A stretch of 64,000 nucleotides of DNA from Stigmatella aurantiaca DW4/3-1 (GTDB lineage: Bacteria; Myxococcota; Myxococcia; Myxococcales; Myxococcaceae), in NCBI RefSeq assembly GCF_000165485.1, contig NC_014623.1, positions 248,001 through 312,000 on the forward strand, read 5' to 3'. A program made the position numbers and the translations under genes. Each line of letters opens with the position of its first letter. Positions within the stretch are counted from its first letter, which is position 1. Of the stretch, positions 1 through 7,737 are shown in pieces. The notes beneath the pieces were generated by a model, which was given only the letters and a program-made list of their open reading frames with translations, searched no databases and was not told the origin of the DNA.

Positions 1-842
1 CCCGGTTGGAACCAGGACGGGGGGTAGTTCCGGGTGCAATAGGCATAGAGCGTCCGGGGACGTGCCGGATGCAGGACGAGGGGGGACAGGTAGCGCCCCT
101 CGAGCCCCGTGTGAGAGGGGCGGAAGTGCGCCCCCCCATCGTCGCTCCGGTAGAAGCCGTCGCCGCTCGTGGAGAGCAGGACCTGTGGCTGGCCCGGGGC
201 GAAGAGGACGGAGTGCGAATCGAAATCCGAGCCCTCGGTCAGGTTCGTCCAGGTCACGCCCCCGTCGAGGCTGAGCACGAGCCAGCCCTCCTCGATGGCG
301 GCGGCGATGGCCTGGGGCCGCTCCGGATCGAGTCCAATGCCTCTCACCCGGGGTTCATGGCGGGGCGGGTTGGGAGAGGTCCACTCCCGGTAGCGGGGCA
401 AGGTGGTGAAGGGGGTGCAGGGCGTCCACTCGGTGGCCCCTGGATGCTTGCGATAGAGGGCGGCGGGCTCGGTGCCGGCATAGAGCACCCCCGTGATGGG
501 GTGCTGGACCAGGGACCAGATCCGCAAAGAGCCCAGCCCGGAGCTGTCAGGCACCCACGTGGCGCCGCCATCCTCGCTCCGGAAGACGCCCGCGGCCTCG
601 GTCCCCACGTAGAGCCTGCCGGGGCTCCTGGGGTCGGCGATGAAGCCTCCCTTGGGCATGTCCGCGGTGACGGCTTGCGTGCGGCTGCCGCGAAACATGA
701 TCTGGAGGGCGGAGTCGGTGGTCCTCGCCGACGCGTCCACCGGGAGGCGGCCCAGGAGGGTGGGGACGTAGCGGCCGTTCACGTGCCGGGCAACGAAAAG
801 GCCGCGTGTCGCGCCAACATAGATATCCGGGAAAGGGCTCAT
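1..842 (-). CDS. BNR/sialidase-type beta-propeller protein (3' end beyond window)
   Basis: Reading the minus strand from ATG at 842 gives an uninterrupted frame to the window edge (about 280 residues visible), with an in-frame TGA 18 nt upstream of the ATG. The product begins MSPFPDIYVGATRGLFVAR and shows repeated Asp-box/BNR-like blades such as VFRSEDGGATW and FYRSDDGGAHF alternating with LYVGTEAAG and LYAGTEPAA strands, the pattern of sialidase/VPS10/photosystem-stability-factor propellers. No signal peptide is visible, so it may be cytoplasmic or the start may lie elsewhere. It is divergent from the peptidase gene at 954, with a 111-bp gap. A fragment of this gene (about 49-136) reappears at 4613-4697, showing it belonged to the unit duplicated in this region. 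Exact substrate or role is unknown. Confidence 0.8.
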   Translation of the reverse strand, partial: MSPFPDIYVGATRGLFVARHVNGRYVPTLLGRLPVDASARTTDSALQIMFRGSRTQAVTADMPKGGFIADPRSPGRLYVGTEAAGVFRSEDGGATWVPDSSGLGSLRIWSLVQHPITGVLYAGTEPAALYRKHPGATEWTPCTPFTTLPRYREWTSPNPPRHEPRVRGIGLDPERPQAIAAAIEEGWLVLSLDGGVTWTNLTEGSDFDSHSVLFAPGQPQVLLSTSGDGFYRSDDGGAHFRPSHTGLEGRYLSPLVLHPARPRTLYAYCTRNYPPSWFQP

Positions 843-953
843 GAACGCATTCTCGCATCACTCATTCTCTCAGCATCGGAGAATGGAATGCGCTGTGGGG
901 GGGGCGTGCTAGCTTGCGGACATTCAAGTGTCTCGCGGGGGGGGGAATCCGTC

Positions 954-2654
954 ATGGAAGCAGGTTCGACTCAGTGGGAGCCAGGCAGCAAACCCGTCAT
1001 CGTCCCGGCGGCCTGTTGGTGTGGGCAGCGCCTGGCGGAGTTGCTGGGGCAACGCCAGTTGGAAAGCACGCTCAAGGTGAGCGCGCGGGGAGAGGATGTC
1101 CGTGCACTCCAGGAGCATTTGATCCGCTTTGGCTTCGAGGTGGAGTTGATGAAGGCCCCCCGGGTGGGCAAGGCCGCACCGAGCGATGATCAGCGGCTGT
1201 GCATCTGGGGGAATTACACCACCCGGGCGGTGCGCATGTTCGCGCTCCACCCGGGCGTGGGAAGCAAGCCCGAGAAGGTCCTTCCGGCGGATGGGAAGAA
1301 GCTGACGCAGGCGCTGGTGGAGAAGCTCCAGGATTGGTGCCGCAGGGGCACGCGCAGCCCTCAGAACTACTGGGAGTTTCCGCACCTCAAGCTCGACGGC
1401 AAGTCCCAGCTCATCGACGCGTATGGGGAAGACATGGGGCATGGGCCGCAGAGCGCGTGGCACCACCACATCCGGCAGATCCAGGAGGACCTGGCCCAGG
1501 TGGGCTTCGGCGTCCACGCGGATGCCCTCTGTGATCTGAAGATCGCTGCCCGGCCCAGCGGCAAGTACGTGGCGAACGTCCAGAACGACAAGCAGCTCAC
1601 GGACCTCGCTTATCTGGTGCGCAAGTTCCAGCGCCAGTCCAAGTGGCTGTGGCGGATGAACGCCGAGGGAAAGCACCTGGCGGACGCGGACCCGGCCCAA
1701 GACAACACCGTTTACCGGAGAGAAGAAAACAGCGGGATCATGGATCAGGAGACCGCGCTCGTCCTGCGTGCCTGGGTGGAGAAAAAGCTCCACATGGTCG
1801 TCAACAAGTTCGAGTTGAAGGAGTTGCACTGGCCACCGGACAGCACCACGGTCATCCCCTCGGAAGGAGGCCCGGCCAAGCTGAGAAAGGATGCCTATGA
1901 GGCATGGTTCAAGGCCGCAACAGAAATACATCGGCTCGGAGGGTACCTGGGAAAGACTTTCGCCAGCAGCCCTCGCGGATACAGGGCTGGAAAGCTCTCC
2001 CACGTCAAGGGCAACAGTCCTTTTAGTTGGCATTACTCGGCTTTGGGAATCGACATTGACCAAGCGGCTACGAGCTGGGACGGTACGATCAATCCCAAGA
2101 CAGGGGTTCGCTTCGTGCTGGAGGAAGACGGCGACAAGTTTCGTGTCTGGTGCTACGCCGATCCCCAGCCCCCTGCTCCTCAGGATTCCTCTGACGACAA
2201 AAAAGACCCGTATCTCCAATACCGCAACCGGAACATCGCCACCAAATCCGAGTCCCCTGGCAGAGTCATCAAGGCCGAGGGGGCCGTGGAGGCCAGTCCC
2301 TTGCTCCACCAGTGTGGCCCGAAAGCGGACTTCGCCCAAGTGGCCGCGCCCGCTGGCTGGTACGTCGACATCTCGGGTGTGATGGAGAAGCATGGGATGC
2401 ATCGCATTTCCCGAAAGACCCACTGGAAGGTCAATTCCAAGTCATGGGAGTGGTGGCATTACGAGTTTCACCCTGATCCGCCCCTGGCTTGGGGGGCGGA
2501 GAGTGCGGCTGATAAGGCCGCGCTGTCTTTTGGGGACTATCTTCAGCTTTACGGTGTTCATGAGTACAAATTGAGGAATGTCGCTGATGGGTGGATAGAC
2601 CATCGAGACATCGAGCACATCCCTGTACTCTCGGATGGGCCGAAATCTCCATGA
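954..2654 (+). CDS. M15-type zinc D,D-carboxypeptidase/endopeptidase-like protein with peptidoglycan-binding-like N-terminus (copy 1, intact)
   Basis: The start ATG at 954 follows a G-rich Shine-Dalgarno (GGGGGGAA); the open frame extends further upstream but that part is antisense to the BNR gene. The 566-aa product has an N-terminal half with two stretches resembling peptidoglycan-binding helical repeats (around residues 45-125 and 160-280), then a C-terminal VanY/M15-like domain. The zinc-site signature is complete: H360-x6-D367 in SWHYSALGIDID, and E499-W-W-H502 in WEWWHYEF. No signal peptide is apparent, so export would need a non-Sec route or lysis. Its stop overlaps a possible start (ATGA at 2651) of the downstream WD40 gene, suggesting translational coupling. 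Relics of the same gene lie at 4743-5073 and 7019-7737. Cell-wall cleavage is inferred from the motifs; the substrate is not known. Confidence 0.8.
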   Translation: MEAGSTQWEPGSKPVIVPAACWCGQRLAELLGQRQLESTLKVSARGEDVRALQEHLIRFGFEVELMKAPRVGKAAPSDDQRLCIWGNYTTRAVRMFALHPGVGSKPEKVLPADGKKLTQALVEKLQDWCRRGTRSPQNYWEFPHLKLDGKSQLIDAYGEDMGHGPQSAWHHHIRQIQEDLAQVGFGVHADALCDLKIAARPSGKYVANVQNDKQLTDLAYLVRKFQRQSKWLWRMNAEGKHLADADPAQDNTVYRREENSGIMDQETALVLRAWVEKKLHMVVNKFELKELHWPPDSTTVIPSEGGPAKLRKDAYEAWFKAATEIHRLGGYLGKTFASSPRGYRAGKLSHVKGNSPFSWHYSALGIDIDQAATSWDGTINPKTGVRFVLEEDGDKFRVWCYADPQPPAPQDSSDDKKDPYLQYRNRNIATKSESPGRVIKAEGAVEASPLLHQCGPKADFAQVAAPAGWYVDISGVMEKHGMHRISRKTHWKVNSKSWEWWHYEFHPDPPLAWGAESAADKAALSFGDYLQLYGVHEYKLRNVADGWIDHRDIEHIPVLSDGPKSP

Positions 2655-2686
2655 GGCAACCGGCTCTGGGACTATCCGCAAGGTGC

Positions 2687-4597
2687 ATGATGCCTGTCTG
2701 GAGGGTGAGGACTGTTATGTGCTTGTTTGCGGTTGCCGTGTTCTTGTCTTTGGCTGCCGTGGCCGAAACAGCCCCCGTCTCAGGTCCGCGCATGAAAGAG
2801 GCGGAGGCCTGGGGACAGCCTCAGAGCTTGTATTCTTCCCGTCTCATTGCGCAGGCTTTTTCTTCGGATAGACAACGCGTTTTCGGAGTGACCGGAGGAG
2901 GCCGATTCTTTGCGTGGTCCCTTCGTACCCGCCGCCTGATTTCCTACAGGAATTACGAGTATGATCGGCTGGCGGCGGCCGCGCTGTCGAGCAACCTCAG
3001 GCTCGCGTTCGCTCGGAGTCTCGATGGGGGAGGTTCCATCGAGATCTTCGATGCAAGCGACGGGACGCAGCTTCATGCGCTCCAGGGGCCGGAAGACTCG
3101 GATATTGAAAAGATCGCGCTCTCAGGAGATGGGGCATGGCTGGCGGCCATCCCGTACAAGGGGCCGCCCTGGCTCTGGGATTTGTCTGGGAAGCCTCGTG
3201 TCCGAAGACTGCGCGGTGCAAAGGGAAGTGTGCTGGCGGTGGCCGTATCGGAGGATGGAACGAGGACGGTGGCGGCGGGAGAGGACGGCTTCGTTTATGT
3301 CTGGAATTCACGGACAGGCCGGCTGCTGAAGACGCTGCGGGGAGGAAAGAGGAATATGGTCAGTGTCGCCGTGTCAGGGGATGGGAGGTGGGTGCTGGCG
3401 GGAAGCGAAGATGCGCAAGCACGGCTCTGGGACTTGCGGACAGGGAATCTGGTGTGGAGCATGGAGGGGAATGCTATCCCAATTGAGTCCGTGGCCCTTT
3501 CAAGGGATGGGACCCGGGCGGTGACCAACGGGGATTCCATCCAGTTTTGGGATCTCCAAAAGGGCAGCATCCTCGCAGAGTCAGCCGATAACCCGGCCCG
3601 GGCGATGTTGTCCGCGGACAATGCGTTCATCGCCAGCGGATGTTCCGATGCACTGTGTTTGATGGACACTCGGAACGGACAGTGGTTCAAGCTCGCGCTC
3701 AATGGCCAAGTAAGCGCGATTGCAGCCCTCGTCGTCAGCCCCGATGGAAAGCATGTTGCCTCGGCCAGTCAGAGCGCCTCGGTTCGCCTGTGGGGCATGG
3801 CAGGAGGCACTTCGCAAGAGCTTGCCTCGGGCCGTGAGCCGCCGCCTGTAGCCGTCGGGTTCTCGCAGGATGGGCAGAGGCTGCTCTCCGCGAGCCGGGA
3901 TGGCGTTGTCCGGCTGTGGAATCCCCGCGAGCCGGCATCTGGCCGGATCCTGGTGAAGCTACCGGCGGGCCCGACGGTGCTCGCGACGTCTCCGGCAGGG
4001 CCCTTCGCGGTGCTCTCTGGGAGCGACGGGGTGCTGCGCTTGTGGAACCTGGAGGAGGAGAAAGAGGTGAGGCGGTACGGAGAGGAGGGAGGGGCTGCGT
4101 ACTACCCGGTGGCCTTCTCGGCGGATGGAAAGAGGCTGTTCGCGGCCCGGGAGGAGCACGGGGTGGACGTGTGGGAGGTGGAGACGGGCCAGCAGGTGAA
4201 GAGGTTAGAGCCCTCGGGGTATGAGGTGACGAGCTTCGCGGCCAGTGGAGAGGTGGTCGCGGCGGGGACGAGGGATGGCCACATCCAGCTGTGGAAAGCC
4301 CAGACGCTGGAGCCGTTGGTTCGGCTCTCAGGGCACGAGTATGGGGTACGGACGGTGTCGCTCAGCGCGGATGGGAAATGGGTGCTGTCGGTGGGAGAGG
4401 ACTCGACGGTGAGGCTGTGGGACGCGAAGACGGGAGCGCAACAAGAGTGCAAGGAGTTCCATATCAGCAATGACTTGCCGATCTCGGCGGTCTTCGAGCC
4501 GGGGGGCCAATCGTTCCTGGTAGGGAACAACGCGGGGGTCATTCACCGCTTCGTGTTTGAGCACTCGTCTCTGGGGGGTGGGGGGCAAGTCAAGTGA
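2687..4597 (+). CDS. Secreted WD40-repeat beta-propeller protein (copy 1)
   Basis: About 637 residues of WD40 repeats, each with the usual pattern of ..SxDGxxxAAGxxDGxVxLWD.. (for example VSEDGTRTVAAGEDGFVYVW), enough for about 13-14 blades or two propellers. A start at 2687 (or 2690) is preferred because AAGGTG lies just upstream and it gives a clean Sec signal peptide (VMCLFAVAVFLSLAAVA, cleavage near AETA); an ATG at 2651 overlapping the peptidase stop is the alternative. The mature protein is predicted periplasmic or surface-exposed, and probably a protein-binding scaffold partner of the upstream peptidase. The last 773 bp (from 3841) are nearly identical to the next copy while the upstream part is much more diverged. 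The middle part instead matches copy 3, so the gene is a mosaic. Confidence 0.85.
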   Translation: MMPVWRVRTVMCLFAVAVFLSLAAVAETAPVSGPRMKEAEAWGQPQSLYSSRLIAQAFSSDRQRVFGVTGGGRFFAWSLRTRRLISYRNYEYDRLAAAALSSNLRLAFARSLDGGGSIEIFDASDGTQLHALQGPEDSDIEKIALSGDGAWLAAIPYKGPPWLWDLSGKPRVRRLRGAKGSVLAVAVSEDGTRTVAAGEDGFVYVWNSRTGRLLKTLRGGKRNMVSVAVSGDGRWVLAGSEDAQARLWDLRTGNLVWSMEGNAIPIESVALSRDGTRAVTNGDSIQFWDLQKGSILAESADNPARAMLSADNAFIASGCSDALCLMDTRNGQWFKLALNGQVSAIAALVVSPDGKHVASASQSASVRLWGMAGGTSQELASGREPPPVAVGFSQDGQRLLSASRDGVVRLWNPREPASGRILVKLPAGPTVLATSPAGPFAVLSGSDGVLRLWNLEEEKEVRRYGEEGGAAYYPVAFSADGKRLFAAREEHGVDVWEVETGQQVKRLEPSGYEVTSFAASGEVVAAGTRDGHIQLWKAQTLEPLVRLSGHEYGVRTVSLSADGKWVLSVGEDSTVRLWDAKTGAQQECKEFHISNDLPISAVFEPGGQSFLVGNNAGVIHRFVFEHSSLGGGGQVK

Positions 4598-4613
4598 CGG
4601 CCAACTCTTAGAG
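3841..4613 (+). repeat. 773-bp direct repeat, copy A (3' part of WD40 gene 1)
   Basis: This stretch aligns without any gap to 6242-7014 (constant offset of 2401 bp); by eye there are only about ten single-base differences. Identity begins abruptly at GCCGCCTGTAG and ends at CTTAGAG shortly after the stop codon, so the repeat covers the last 250 or so codons plus 16 bp of 3' flank. The sequence on either side differs between copies. Such sharp limits suggest recent gene conversion or unequal crossover. Confidence 0.9.
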
Positions 4614-4765
4614 CGTCCGGGGACGTGCCGGATGCAGGACGAGGGGGGACAGGCAGCGCCCCTCGAGCCCCGTGTGAGAGGGGTGGAAGTGCGCCCCACT
4701 CATTCTTTCAACATCGGAGAATGAAATGCGCTGTGGGGGGGCGTGCTAGCTTGCGGACATTCATT
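4613..4765 (+). repeat. Rearranged remnant of the upstream flank (BNR-gene fragment joined to peptidase leader)
   Basis: Bases 4613-4697 repeat 49-136 of the BNR gene almost exactly (one or two changes), then from 4698 the sequence jumps to the copy of 863-925, the divergent leader in front of the peptidase gene (CTCATTCT..CATCGGAGAATG..GCGTGCTAGCTTGCGGACATTC). About 720 bp of the BNR gene are missing between them. It proves that the ancestral duplicated unit included the BNR gene as well as the peptidase and the WD40 gene. Confidence 0.85.
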
Positions 4766-5073
4766 TGCTCGGGTGGCTTCTCCCGCGGGCTGGTACGTCG
4801 ACATCTCGGGCATCATGGAGAAGTACGGAATGATGCGCATTGCCCGCCATGGAAATTGGAAGACGACCCCCAAGGCATGGGAGTGGTGGCACTACGAGTT
4901 CAAGCCTGACCAACCGTTGAGTTGGAGCCCTCCAGGTGGCGACAAGCCTCCTCCCTTTTGGGGATTATCTACAACTCTATGGTGTTCACGAATACAAACT
5001 GAGAAACGTCGCCGATGGCTGGGTAAACCATTCAGACATCGAGTTCGTTTTGGGTGTCAAGAAAAAGCAATGA
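4743..5073 (+). pseudogene. M15 peptidase relic, copy 2 (C-terminal ~100 residues, frameshifted)
   Basis: From about 4765 the sequence matches the last 320 bp of the intact peptidase gene: GWYVDISGIMEKYGMMRIA, then WEWWHYEFKP, are readable in one frame, while DYLQLYGVHEYKLRNVADGW follows in another, so one base has been gained or lost near CCCTTTTGGGGA (about 4960). The peptidoglycan-binding part and the H-x6-D half of the zinc site are deleted, so it cannot be an active enzyme. Its reading frame still ends in an ATGA overlap (5070-5073) with the start of WD40 copy 2. The first frame runs on into the WD40 gene and could in principle make a fusion, but the signal peptide would then be internal. 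Confidence 0.8.
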
Positions 5074-6998
5074 CATCTTCGATGCTCAAATGCCTGGGCT
5101 GGCGTGAAAAGGCCATCTGGCTGTTGATGCTCACCCTGATGGGGGGCTTTGACGCGAGCGCGGAAGTGCCTCCATCCCCCCAAGCTTGGAGAAAGGATGC
5201 CTCGATCCTTGGCCCCAAGGGAAGGGTGTATGGGTCGGGTGTGGCGGCGTTGGGGTTCTTGCCTGACGGTCAGTTCGTGTCCGCCGTCGCGGATGGGGGT
5301 CGGCTCTTTGCTTGGTCCCTTCGCACGCGACGGCAGGTTTCGTTCACGGATTACGGCTATCTGCATTTTGTATCTGCTGCGCTCTCTGACAATCACAGGC
5401 TGGCCATTGCGCGGGATCTCGATGGGGGTAATTCGATTGACATCTTCGATACCCGCAGCGGCAAGATGATTCATGGATTGACGTGTCCCGCGGATTCGAA
5501 TCTGCGGACGGTGGTCATGTCCCGCGATGGTTCGCGAATTGCCGCGATCGCGGATGAAGGGCCTGTCTGGCTTGGGGATGGCTCCCGGAAGACGCGCATG
5601 CGCGGATTGTCCAAGCCCAAGGGGCGGTGGTTATCGGTGGCGTTGTCAGCGGATGGCGCCCGGGTCGCCGCTGCTGGCGAACAGGGATGGATTCAACTCT
5701 GGGACACACGCAGTGGCCGTCTGCTGAGGACCCTGCGCGGAAATAAACAAGATGTCCAAGACCTCGCCTTGTCCGCGGATGGCCGGTTGCTTCTCGCGGG
5801 AAGCAAGGACGCCACCATTCGGCTTTGGGACACGCGCAATGGAAAACAGGTCTGGGGTGTCGCAGAGGAAGAGGGCCGTTTCCATTCGGTGACACTCTCC
5901 GCCGATGGAACGCGCGCGGTCACCTCCGGCAGCAGCGGTCTGCGGCTGTGGGACATTCCAAAGGAACACGTTCTCGCGCAGACGCCCTATCATCCCGGTC
6001 TCGTGGCCTTGTCGGCGGATGCCCTCTTCATTGCAGCCAGTGGCAATAACGCCCTGTGGTTGATGGATACCCGCAGTGGCCAGCGATTCAGGCTGCCCCT
6101 GGATGGTTACGGGGATGAGATTGAGACCCTTTCGATCAGTCCCGATGGAGGGTACATCGCCGCAGGGAGTTACAGCTCCTCAGTCCGGTTATGGAAAGCG
6201 GGGCAGGATGTTTCTGAAGACCTCGTCTCTGGCCGAGGACAGCCGCCTGTAGCCGTCGGGTTCTCGCAGGATGGGCAGAGGCTGCTCTCCGCGAGCCGGG
6301 ATGGCGTTGTCCGGCTGTGGAACCCCCGCGAGCCGGCATCTGGCCGGATCCTGGTGAAGCTACCGGCGGGCCCGACGGTGCTCGCGACGTCTCCGGCAGG
6401 GCCCTTCGCGGTGCTCTCTGGGAGCGACGGGGTGCTGCGCTTGTGGAACCTGGAGGAGGAGAAAGAGGTGAGGCGGTACGGAGAGGAGGGAGGGGCTGCG
6501 TACTACCCGGTGGTGTTCTCGGCGGATGGAAAGAGGCTGTTCGCGGCCCGGGAAGAGCACGGGGTGGACGTGTGGGAGGTGGAGACGGGCCAGCAGGTGA
6601 AGAGGTTAGAGCCCTCGGGGTATGAGGTGACGAGCTTCGCGGCCAGTGGAGAGGTGGTCGCGGCGGGGACGAGGGATGGCCACATCCAGCTGTGGAAGGC
6701 CCAGACGCTGGAGCCGTTGGTTCGGCTCTCAGGGCACGAGTATGGGATACGGACGGTGTCGCTCAGTGGGGATGGGAAGAGGGTGCTGTCGGTGGGAGAG
6801 GACTCGACGGTGAGGCTGTGGGACGCGAAGACGGGAGCGCAACAAGAGTGCAAGGAGTTCCATATCAGCAATGACTTGCCGATCTCGGCGGTCTTCGAGC
6901 CGGGGGGCCAATCGTTCCTGGTAGGGAACAACGCGGGGGTCATTCACCGCTTCGTGTTTGAGCACTCGTCTCTGGGGGGTGGGGGGCAAGTCAAGTGA
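5070..6998 (+). CDS. Secreted WD40-repeat beta-propeller protein (copy 2)
   Basis: The start ATG at 5070 is in the ATGA overlap with the peptidase relic, with AAGAAAAAG upstream. The 642-aa product starts with a Sec signal peptide (KAIWLLMLTLMGGFDASA, cleavage before EVPPSP) and continues as about 13-14 WD40 blades. The N-terminal two thirds is well diverged from copies 1 and 3, but everything after residue about 390 is almost the same as copy 1 (same C-terminal tail FEHSSLGGGGQVK). Retention of an open frame while the partner peptidase gene decayed suggests the WD40 protein is still used, perhaps working with the intact peptidase of copy 1. Function unknown beyond a binding scaffold. Confidence 0.85.
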   Translation: MTSSMLKCLGWREKAIWLLMLTLMGGFDASAEVPPSPQAWRKDASILGPKGRVYGSGVAALGFLPDGQFVSAVADGGRLFAWSLRTRRQVSFTDYGYLHFVSAALSDNHRLAIARDLDGGNSIDIFDTRSGKMIHGLTCPADSNLRTVVMSRDGSRIAAIADEGPVWLGDGSRKTRMRGLSKPKGRWLSVALSADGARVAAAGEQGWIQLWDTRSGRLLRTLRGNKQDVQDLALSADGRLLLAGSKDATIRLWDTRNGKQVWGVAEEEGRFHSVTLSADGTRAVTSGSSGLRLWDIPKEHVLAQTPYHPGLVALSADALFIAASGNNALWLMDTRSGQRFRLPLDGYGDEIETLSISPDGGYIAAGSYSSSVRLWKAGQDVSEDLVSGRGQPPVAVGFSQDGQRLLSASRDGVVRLWNPREPASGRILVKLPAGPTVLATSPAGPFAVLSGSDGVLRLWNLEEEKEVRRYGEEGGAAYYPVVFSADGKRLFAAREEHGVDVWEVETGQQVKRLEPSGYEVTSFAASGEVVAAGTRDGHIQLWKAQTLEPLVRLSGHEYGIRTVSLSGDGKRVLSVGEDSTVRLWDAKTGAQQECKEFHISNDLPISAVFEPGGQSFLVGNNAGVIHRFVFEHSSLGGGGQVK

Positions 6999-7014
6999 CG
7001 GCCAACTCTTAGAG
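6242..7014 (+). repeat. 773-bp direct repeat, copy B (3' part of WD40 gene 2)
   Basis: Second member of the gapless repeat described at 3841-4613. The third WD40 gene shares the same sequence closely only in part (roughly 9160-9440) and then departs with a different end (FEGQ instead of the Gly-rich tail), so it was not included in the latest homogenisation. Confidence 0.9.
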
Positions 7015-7018
7015 AGAA

Positions 7019-7737
7019 GAGAACAGCGGGATCATGGATCAGGAGACCGCGCTCGTCGTGCGCGCCTGGGTGGAGAAAAAGCTCCACGCATGGTTCAAGG
7101 CCGCGACCGAAATACATCGGCTCGGAGGGTATCTGGGAAAGACCTTCGCCAGCAGCCCTCGTGGGTACAGGGCTGGAAAGCTCTCCCACGTCAAGGGCAA
7201 CAGGCCCTTTAGTTGGCATTACTCGGCCTTAGGAATCGACATTGACCAAGCGGCTACGAGCTGGGACGGTACGATCAACCCCAAGACAGGGGTTCGCTTC
7301 GTGCTGGAGGAAGACGGCCCCAAATTCCGTGTCTGGTGCTATGCCGATCCCCAGCCTCCTGTGCCCCAGGACGCCGCTGACGACAAAAAAATCCGTATCT
7401 CCAATGCCGCAACCGGAACATTGCGACCAAGTCCGAGTCCTCTGGCAAAGTCATCAAGGCCGAGGGGGCCGTGGATACCAGTCCCTTGCTCCACCAGTGT
7501 GGCCCGAAAGCGGACTTCGCCCAGGTGGCCGCGCCCGCTGGATGGTGGCATGATGAATTCCCCCCCCTGCCGCCGCGCTCATGGCCTCTTGGCAGAGAGT
7601 CCAAAGCACTCCCGCTCTATTTTGGTGACTTTCTCCAAGTTTACGGAGTTCACGAGTACAAACTGAGAAACCTCGCTGATGGTTGGTGCGACCATGAGGA
7701 CATCGAGCACGTACTCAAGAGTGAAGTCATGCCATGA
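7019..7737 (+). pseudogene. M15 peptidase relic, copy 3 (N-terminus missing, internal deletions, frameshift)
   Basis: The sequence joins directly to the end of repeat copy B and matches the intact peptidase gene from about 1722. An internal deletion removes about 36 codons after VEKKLH. The first half keeps SWHYSALGIDID, so the first half of the zinc site is present. The frame then shifts at an A7 run (7385-7391; the intact gene has A6 followed by GAC), and the remainder (YLQCRNRNIATKSES.. through to the C-terminus) is read in the next frame to TGA at 7735-7737. A further deletion joins AGW to WHDEFPP, removing about 50 codons and the Glu of the ExxH motif. ATGA overlaps the start of WD40 copy 3. 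Almost certainly non-functional. Confidence 0.8.

Noticed and set aside
6-953. N-terminal 316 codons of the frame that includes the first peptidase
   Set aside because: This part is antisense to the BNR gene, has Gly/Pro/Arg-rich composition, and a Shine-Dalgarno just before ATG 954 marks the true start.
924-2423. Long minus-strand frame (about 499 codons) opposite the peptidase
   Set aside because: Codon-mirror of the high-GC plus-strand gene, without family motifs; the M15 motifs are on the plus strand.
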